From Bacteroidetes bacterium 4572_114 (GTDB lineage: Bacteria; Bacteroidota; Bacteroidia; Bacteroidales; 4484-276), in contig NIVA01000023.1 in the NCBI GenBank assembly GCA_002254335.1, forward strand, positions 1 to 17,291: 17,291 nucleotides of DNA. The letters run 5' to 3'. The notes below the pieces were generated by a model that was not told where the DNA came from, searched no databases, and saw only the letters and a program-made list of their open reading frames with translations. The position numbers were made by a program, and so were the translations under genes. Positions 13,890 to 17,291 of the stretch are shown one piece after another. Positions within the stretch are counted from its first letter, which is position 1; every line of letters begins with the position of its first letter.

Positions 13890-14485
13890 TTGGGGATGGG
13901 GTCATAATGATCTAATTTATAAAGATTTAAAAACCTGTCGCGAACATGTTCGATAGGAAAATTAACCGGATCGAAAACATAGTTTAATGTAATGCCATCG
14001 AGCATGGCGGCAAACAGCCGGGCTTCAACCATTGGGTTTTTGTAGCCCTCGTGCCTGAAGTATCCAGCAATCATGGTAAACATCGGTTCAACTTTTTTCA
14101 TTATCAAACCTTCGATAAGGCTGTAAATGGCCGGTTGTGTCATCATCGAAAAATATAGTTTCCAGAATTGTATGTCACTTTTAATAACCTCAAATAATTC
14201 GATGATCAGGATTTTCAATTCCCTGCCTGTAATAATTCCGTCCCGGTTTGGATCAAAAACTGAAAATAATTCTTCAAAACCATGAATGATCTGTTCTTTT
14301 ATCAAAGCCTCTTTGCTGTCAAAATAATTATAAATCAAGCCCTTGGATATTCCTGCATTTGTGGCAATATTTGCTATCGAGGTGGATTGAAACCCTTTTG
14401 TTGCAAATAATTCAAGGGCAGCTTCCATAATCTGTGCCTTACGTGTTTCCCTTATCTCCTTAAACTGATGTGCTGATCGTGGCAT
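13802..14485 (-). CDS. TetR-family repressor of the ABC/LolA-like cluster
   Basis: A 227-residue regulator. The N-terminal TetR helix-turn-helix is clear: AALELFATKGFQSTSIANIA, then NAGISKGLIYNYFDSKEALI (about residues 20-65). The remainder is a helical ligand-binding domain, whose ligand cannot be read. A palindromic operator lies 14 bp upstream of the start codon, which suggests autoregulation and control of the downstream transport genes. The last 33 residues (from about DPIPNPSPAGEG to PLRSS) are low-complexity Pro/Ser/Ala and are encoded by a GC-rich palindromic repeat. A normal family member would end near NLYKLDHYD, so the tail looks acquired. The gene is 76 bp upstream of the LolA-like gene on the same strand. 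Confidence 0.9.
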   Translation of the reverse strand: MPRSAHQFKEIRETRKAQIMEAALELFATKGFQSTSIANIATNAGISKGLIYNYFDSKEALIKEQIIHGFEELFSVFDPNRDGIITGRELKILIIELFEVIKSDIQFWKLYFSMMTQPAIYSLIEGLIMKKVEPMFTMIAGYFRHEGYKNPMVEARLFAAMLDGITLNYVFDPVNFPIEHVRDRFLNLYKLDHYDPIPNPSPAGEGSPPTQATATASVVESSPLRSS

Positions 14486-14498
14486 TAAAAAAAGTTTG

Positions 14499-14520
14499 TT
14501 TGAATGAACGGTCGGTCAAA
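14499..14520. promoter_or_regulatory. TetR-type operator
   Basis: A 22-bp dyad with half-sites TTTGAATGA (14499-14507) and TCGGTCAAA (14512-14520) around ACGG. Matching positions are TTTGA-xx-GA against TC-xx-TCAAA. It resembles GACCGACC-type TetR sites. It lies 14 bp upstream of the TetR start and about 105 bp upstream of the divergent kinase. Confidence 0.7.
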
Positions 14521-14625
14521 GTAAAATATTGTTTTCCACATGACCAAATTTTATTTTAATTATGGACTAATTAATAATCGTATGTTTTTTTTTTGTATTA
14601 TTGTTTTTTCAAATGGGGCATGGTT

Positions 14626-15699
14626 ATGAAAAAAATCTTAATTGTTGATGATCAACAAATTATCCAGGAGTTAATAAAAGCTGTTTTAGTTAAGAATATG
14701 CCGGGCTACCAGATATTATTGGCGTTTTCGGGCCAGGAGGCCATCAAGATTGCCAAAGAACAATTGCCCGAAACTATTTTGCTTGACATCATTATGCCCG
14801 AAATGGATGGTTATGAAGTATGTAGGACCCTAAAAAACGATAAACTTACAAAGCACATCCCCATATTATTGGTTTCCGCTTTGGGGCAAAATAGTGAGGA
14901 CAGGATTTTAGGACTGAACGCAGGTGCCGATGCATTCTTGTCAAAACCATTCGATAATATTGAACTTCTTTTGCAGGTGAAGGTTATGTTGCGGATTAAA
15001 GATGCCGAGGATCTATTAAGAAAGCGAAATGAAACCCTCGAAATTTTTATTAAAAAGTTAAAAAAACTAAATTCGGAATTAACCCTGGTAGAAGAAAGGG
15101 AACGTAGAAGGATTGCCGAATATTTGCATGACGGGATTGGGCAAATACTGGCACTTACCCACATGAAATTATCTTCAATCAAGGATATGCCCCAATCACC
15201 CAAATTGCAAAAAATTGTTAGCGAATCATCAGATTTGATCAACGATGCAATAATAAAATCCAGGTTGTTGACCTACGACCTTTCCCCTCCAATTTTGTAT
15301 GAACTTGGATTAATCCCGGCAATTAGATGGAAATTGGGCCAAATTGAAAGTAAATATGGAATTGATACGGTTTTTAAGAACGGTAAAGATATTTTGGGTA
15401 TTAAAAATGATATCAGGATTTTGTTATACAGAATAATTTCCGAACTGCTTACTAATATTGTCAAGCATGCAAATGCTAAATATATTGAAATTGAAATAAA
15501 AAAGGATAAAAAATATATATATATTACGGTGCTTGATAACGGACAAGGGTTCGATTATAAACCTGATTATGAATTGAACGGGCAGGGTGGGTTCGGGCTG
15601 TTCAGCATCAACGAGCGACTGGATTCTCTCAGCGGACGCCTTGTTATTGAATCTGAAACCAAAAAAGGGACTAAGGCAATAGTAATTATACCAGCTTAA
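14626..15699 (+). CDS. Soluble receiver-histidine kinase hybrid (NarX/DesK-class kinase)
   Basis: A 357-residue protein with no membrane segment. The N-terminal receiver domain (1-125) has D8-D9, phosphoacceptor D54 in ILLDIIMPEMDG, and K107 in LSKPF. A helical linker (125-155) leads to the HisKA_3 dimerisation domain with the phosphoacceptor H168 in ERRRIAEYLHDGIGQILAL. The HATPase domain has the N-box RIISELLTNIVKHANA, the G1 box DNGQGFD and the G2 region GGFGLFSINERL. HisKA_3 kinases pair with NarL-type regulators, and one starts 12 bp downstream. The receiver is at the N terminus, so the kinase is probably itself controlled by another kinase's phosphoryl group. I chose the ATG at 14626 (MKKILIVDD); ATG 14620 adds two residues and a TTG at 14593 adds eleven unlikely ones. 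Confidence 0.93.
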   Translation: MKKILIVDDQQIIQELIKAVLVKNMPGYQILLAFSGQEAIKIAKEQLPETILLDIIMPEMDGYEVCRTLKNDKLTKHIPILLVSALGQNSEDRILGLNAGADAFLSKPFDNIELLLQVKVMLRIKDAEDLLRKRNETLEIFIKKLKKLNSELTLVEERERRRIAEYLHDGIGQILALTHMKLSSIKDMPQSPKLQKIVSESSDLINDAIIKSRLLTYDLSPPILYELGLIPAIRWKLGQIESKYGIDTVFKNGKDILGIKNDIRILLYRIISELLTNIVKHANAKYIEIEIKKDKKYIYITVLDNGQGFDYKPDYELNGQGGFGLFSINERLDSLSGRLVIESETKKGTKAIVIIPA

Positions 15700-15711
15700 A
15701 AGATTAGAAAT

Positions 15712-16362
15712 ATGTCGATAAAAGTAATTGTTGCAGACGATCATCAATTATTTCGTGAAGGGTTAGTTAACATGTTATCTGACTCTCCTGAAATTGAAAT
15801 TGTTGCCCAGGCCGAAAATGGCAAAGTTGCCATTGCTAAAGCCAATAAATTTTATCCGGATGTTGTGTTAATGGATATTGGAATGCCTGTTATGAATGGG
15901 GTTGAAGCAACGGCCCATTTAATAAAACATTATCCTGATATTAAAATCATAGCACTTTCGATGCATTCCGACAAGCATTATATTAAAGGCATGCTTGAGG
16001 CAGGGGCTTTTGGGTATTTATTTAAAAATTGCAATTATCAGCAATTGATTGAAGCAATAAAAATTGTTTATTCAGGGAAAAAATATTTGAGCGACGAAAT
16101 CACCGAAGTGTTAATTCACGATTATCTTGGAAAAGAAAAAAAGGCCCCTGAAGTTGAACACCCAAAACTAACTAAACGGGAAGCGGAAATATTGCAGCTA
16201 TTGGCCGAAGGAAAAGCGATACGTGAAATTTCGGAATTATTATTCGTTAGCATAAAAACAGTTGGTACGCACAAACAACACATACTCGAAAAACTAAACC
16301 TTAAAACAACCACCGACCTGATAAAATATTCCTTAAAAAAAGGGATTATTTCTTTGGAGTAG
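15712..16362 (+). CDS. NarL/FixJ-family response regulator
   Basis: A 216-residue regulator. The receiver domain has the D9-D10 pair, phosphoacceptor D55 in VVLMDIGMPVMNG, the S position in IIALSMHSD and K in YLFKNC. The C-terminal LuxR-type helix-turn-helix covers about residues 150-213: LTKREAEILQLLAEGKAIRE, followed by VSIKTVGTHKQHILEKLNL. Binding is to DNA as a phosphorylated dimer. It begins 12 bp after the kinase stop, so the two are one operon and a cognate pair. The targets are not visible in this window; the divergent TetR operon is a possible but unsupported one. Confidence 0.95.
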   Translation: MSIKVIVADDHQLFREGLVNMLSDSPEIEIVAQAENGKVAIAKANKFYPDVVLMDIGMPVMNGVEATAHLIKHYPDIKIIALSMHSDKHYIKGMLEAGAFGYLFKNCNYQQLIEAIKIVYSGKKYLSDEITEVLIHDYLGKEKKAPEVEHPKLTKREAEILQLLAEGKAIREISELLFVSIKTVGTHKQHILEKLNLKTTTDLIKYSLKKGIISLE

Positions 16363-16370
16363 GGTTTCAG

Positions 16371-16388
16371 TCCCGAAAGCTTTCGGGA
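16371..16388 (+). terminator. Palindrome after the NarL-type gene
   Basis: TCCCGAAAG pairs with CTTTCGGGA in a perfect 18-bp palindrome 9 bp after the regulator stop. A strict hairpin has no loop and no T-tract follows, so termination is uncertain; it may be a repeat. Confidence 0.4.
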
Positions 16389-16777
16389 TCAAGTTTCGGG
16401 TTTCCCTCCTTCGCTTCGCTTCGGCGGACAGGCAGGTTTCGGGTTTCAAGTTATCGATTATGAAGACTGTTGACTGCCGAATGAGGACTGTTGACCTGTT
16501 TGAAGTTTCAAGTTTGCCGACTGTGAAAGGGATGCAATCCGCGGGGGACGAGGGGATGGCATCCCTGGTACTGACTCAACCAGGGTTTCCATCCCTTCCC
16601 TTTGGTCAGGGATTTAAACCCTTGCACTACAGGTTTCTACACCCGGATGATGCCCGTCATCCATCACCCAACATCCGTCACCCAATACCCATCATCACCC
16701 AAAAATTCTCAGTTTTCCTGAACCCTGGCCTCAGTATTTTTGACCCCCAATTTCAGTGCTAATAACTCCATATTTCA
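16389..16777. repeat. Gene-free repeat tract upstream of the IS
   Basis: No credible gene lies in this 389-bp stretch. Seen in order are repeated GTTTCGGGTTTC (twice) and related AAGTTTCAAGTTT; CTTCGCTTCGCTTCGGCGGAC; GACTGTTGAC twice (about 16467-16496); nested hairpins including GGGATG-G-CATCCC (about 16553-16565) and CCCTGGT-ACCAGGG (16563-16569 with 16579-16585); and CATCACCCAA-type tandem units at about 16640-16705. The 100-codon open frame here (16460-16762) is a translation of these repeats. Confidence 0.6.
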
Positions 16778-16789
16778 GGGTTTGTCCTA

Positions 16790-16821
16790 TTGTGCCGGGG
16801 GTGCCCACGCTATTATCTTTG
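16790..16821 (+). promoter_or_regulatory. Bacteroidetes-type promoter for the transposase
   Basis: TTG (16790-16792) and TATCTTTG (16814-16821, an exact TAnnTTTG match) are separated by 21 bp, in line with the Bacteroidetes -33/-7 consensus. The ATG is 30 bp downstream at 16852. Confidence 0.55.
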
Positions 16822-16851
16822 TAGCAGTTTATTTATCTAAAATATCGTATC

Positions 16852-17291
16852 ATGAATTTATTGAATTTCATTGAAAGGTTTCCCGAAGAAAAGGATTGTG
16901 TCAATTATTTGAAGACCATCAGGGAAAGGTCAGGTGTTGTTTGTAACAGTTGTGGGCATACTGAGCATAACTGGTTGGATAGCACTGATCAGTTTGAGTG
17001 TAAACGGTGCGGAAACCTGATGAGTATTAAAAGCGGTACTATTATGGAGAATTCTGAATTGCCAATAAAATACTGGTTTACTACAATGTACATCCTTACA
17101 TCTTCAATAAAATCATATTCAGCATCTGAATTACAGAAAAAACTGGATTATCCTGAGTATGGCCCCGTTTGTGAAATGTTGTATGATCTACGTTTCGTGT
17201 TGGAAAAAGAAGATGACGAATATATTTTTGAGAGGCTGCTTTCTGCATGTACAAAAAATCAGATCAATGCAAATTTACCTATAGCCATTTA
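16852..17291 (+). CDS. IS1595-family transposase, N-terminal part
   Basis: The open frame runs 146 codons to the right edge with no stop. It begins MNLLNFIERFPEEKDCVNYL, then has a zinc ribbon C31-x2-C34-x15-C50-x2-C53 (CNSCGHTEH and FECKRCGN). This is the Zn_ribbon_IS1595 arrangement found at the N terminus of these DDE transposases. The following MSIKSGTIMENSELPIKYWF is the conserved block after the ribbon (family consensus of the type S-x-x-T-G-T-x-x-x-x-x-x-P-L-x-x-W). The DDE catalytic core lies beyond the window. The transposase cuts and joins IS ends. Intactness cannot be judged. Confidence 0.85.
   Translation, partial: MNLLNFIERFPEEKDCVNYLKTIRERSGVVCNSCGHTEHNWLDSTDQFECKRCGNLMSIKSGTIMENSELPIKYWFTTMYILTSSIKSYSASELQKKLDYPEYGPVCEMLYDLRFVLEKEDDEYIFERLLSACTKNQINANLPIAI

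Larger units (their letters stand above)
16778..17291 (+). mobile_element. IS1595-type insertion sequence, right part outside the window
   Basis: The element is inferred from the transposase. Its left end may be at GGGTTTGTCCTATTGTG (16778), because IS1595-family ends commonly start with several Gs followed by TGTC; this could not be compared with the right end, which is not in the window. Confidence 0.5.

Noticed and set aside
15480..15530. AT-rich run with TATATATATAT that resembles a regulatory or origin element
   Set aside because: It lies inside the well-supported histidine kinase ATPase domain and is explained by Lys/Ile/Tyr codons.
16460..16762. 100-codon plus-strand open frame before the IS
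   Set aside because: The predicted peptide is a translation of tandem and hairpin repeats (MKTVDCRMRTVD, HPSPNIRHP) with no protein-like pattern.

Overview
The window looks like chromosomal DNA from a member of the Bacteroidota, probably class Bacteroidia. It is AT-rich and has LytS/LytTR and NarL-type two-component genes, a lipoprotein with a Bacteroidetes-type surface-export signal, a DUF6146-like protein, TAnnTTTG-type promoter candidates and many short intergenic palindromes. These assignments come from reading sequence motifs; no database search was run.

Layout. 1-2079 (minus): a CotH-like secreted protein, cut by the left edge, preceded by an LpxL/HtrB-type acyltransferase. 2219-3214 (plus): an unrecognised 331-residue protein with a coiled coil. 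3305-5084 (minus): a LytTR response regulator and its LytS-type membrane histidine kinase, overlapping. 5269-5948 (plus): a lipoprotein gene broken by a one-base frameshift, then a strong terminator and a palindrome-rich gap. 6299-7396 (minus): a DUF6146-like protein and an MntA/HepT toxin-antitoxin pair. 7430-14485 (minus): the central cluster, in transcription order TetR regulator, LolA-like periplasmic protein, two FtsX/MacB-type permeases, a LolD/MacB-type ATPase and an outer-membrane beta-barrel. 14626-16362 (plus): a soluble receiver-histidine kinase and a NarL/FixJ regulator. 16363-16851: repeat-rich non-coding DNA. 16852 to the end: the start of an IS1595-type transposase.

The central cluster encodes one part for every layer of the envelope: inner-membrane ABC complex, periplasmic LolA-fold carrier and outer-membrane barrel. 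A TetR protein with a clear operator next to its own start codon probably controls it. I infer a trans-envelope system for moving a lipid or other hydrophobic molecule, built like LolCDE-LolA but ending in a barrel.

The cluster has been invaded by non-coding DNA. Two gaps, of 391 and 718 bp, each hold a decayed remnant of a four-helix-bundle (S23/intervening-sequence-protein-like) gene bracketed by inverted arrays of CATT/AATG repeats. The larger gap also holds a 125-bp near-symmetrical hairpin and an element with 14-bp terminal inverted repeats. A palindromic repeat has also apparently extended the C terminus of the TetR protein.
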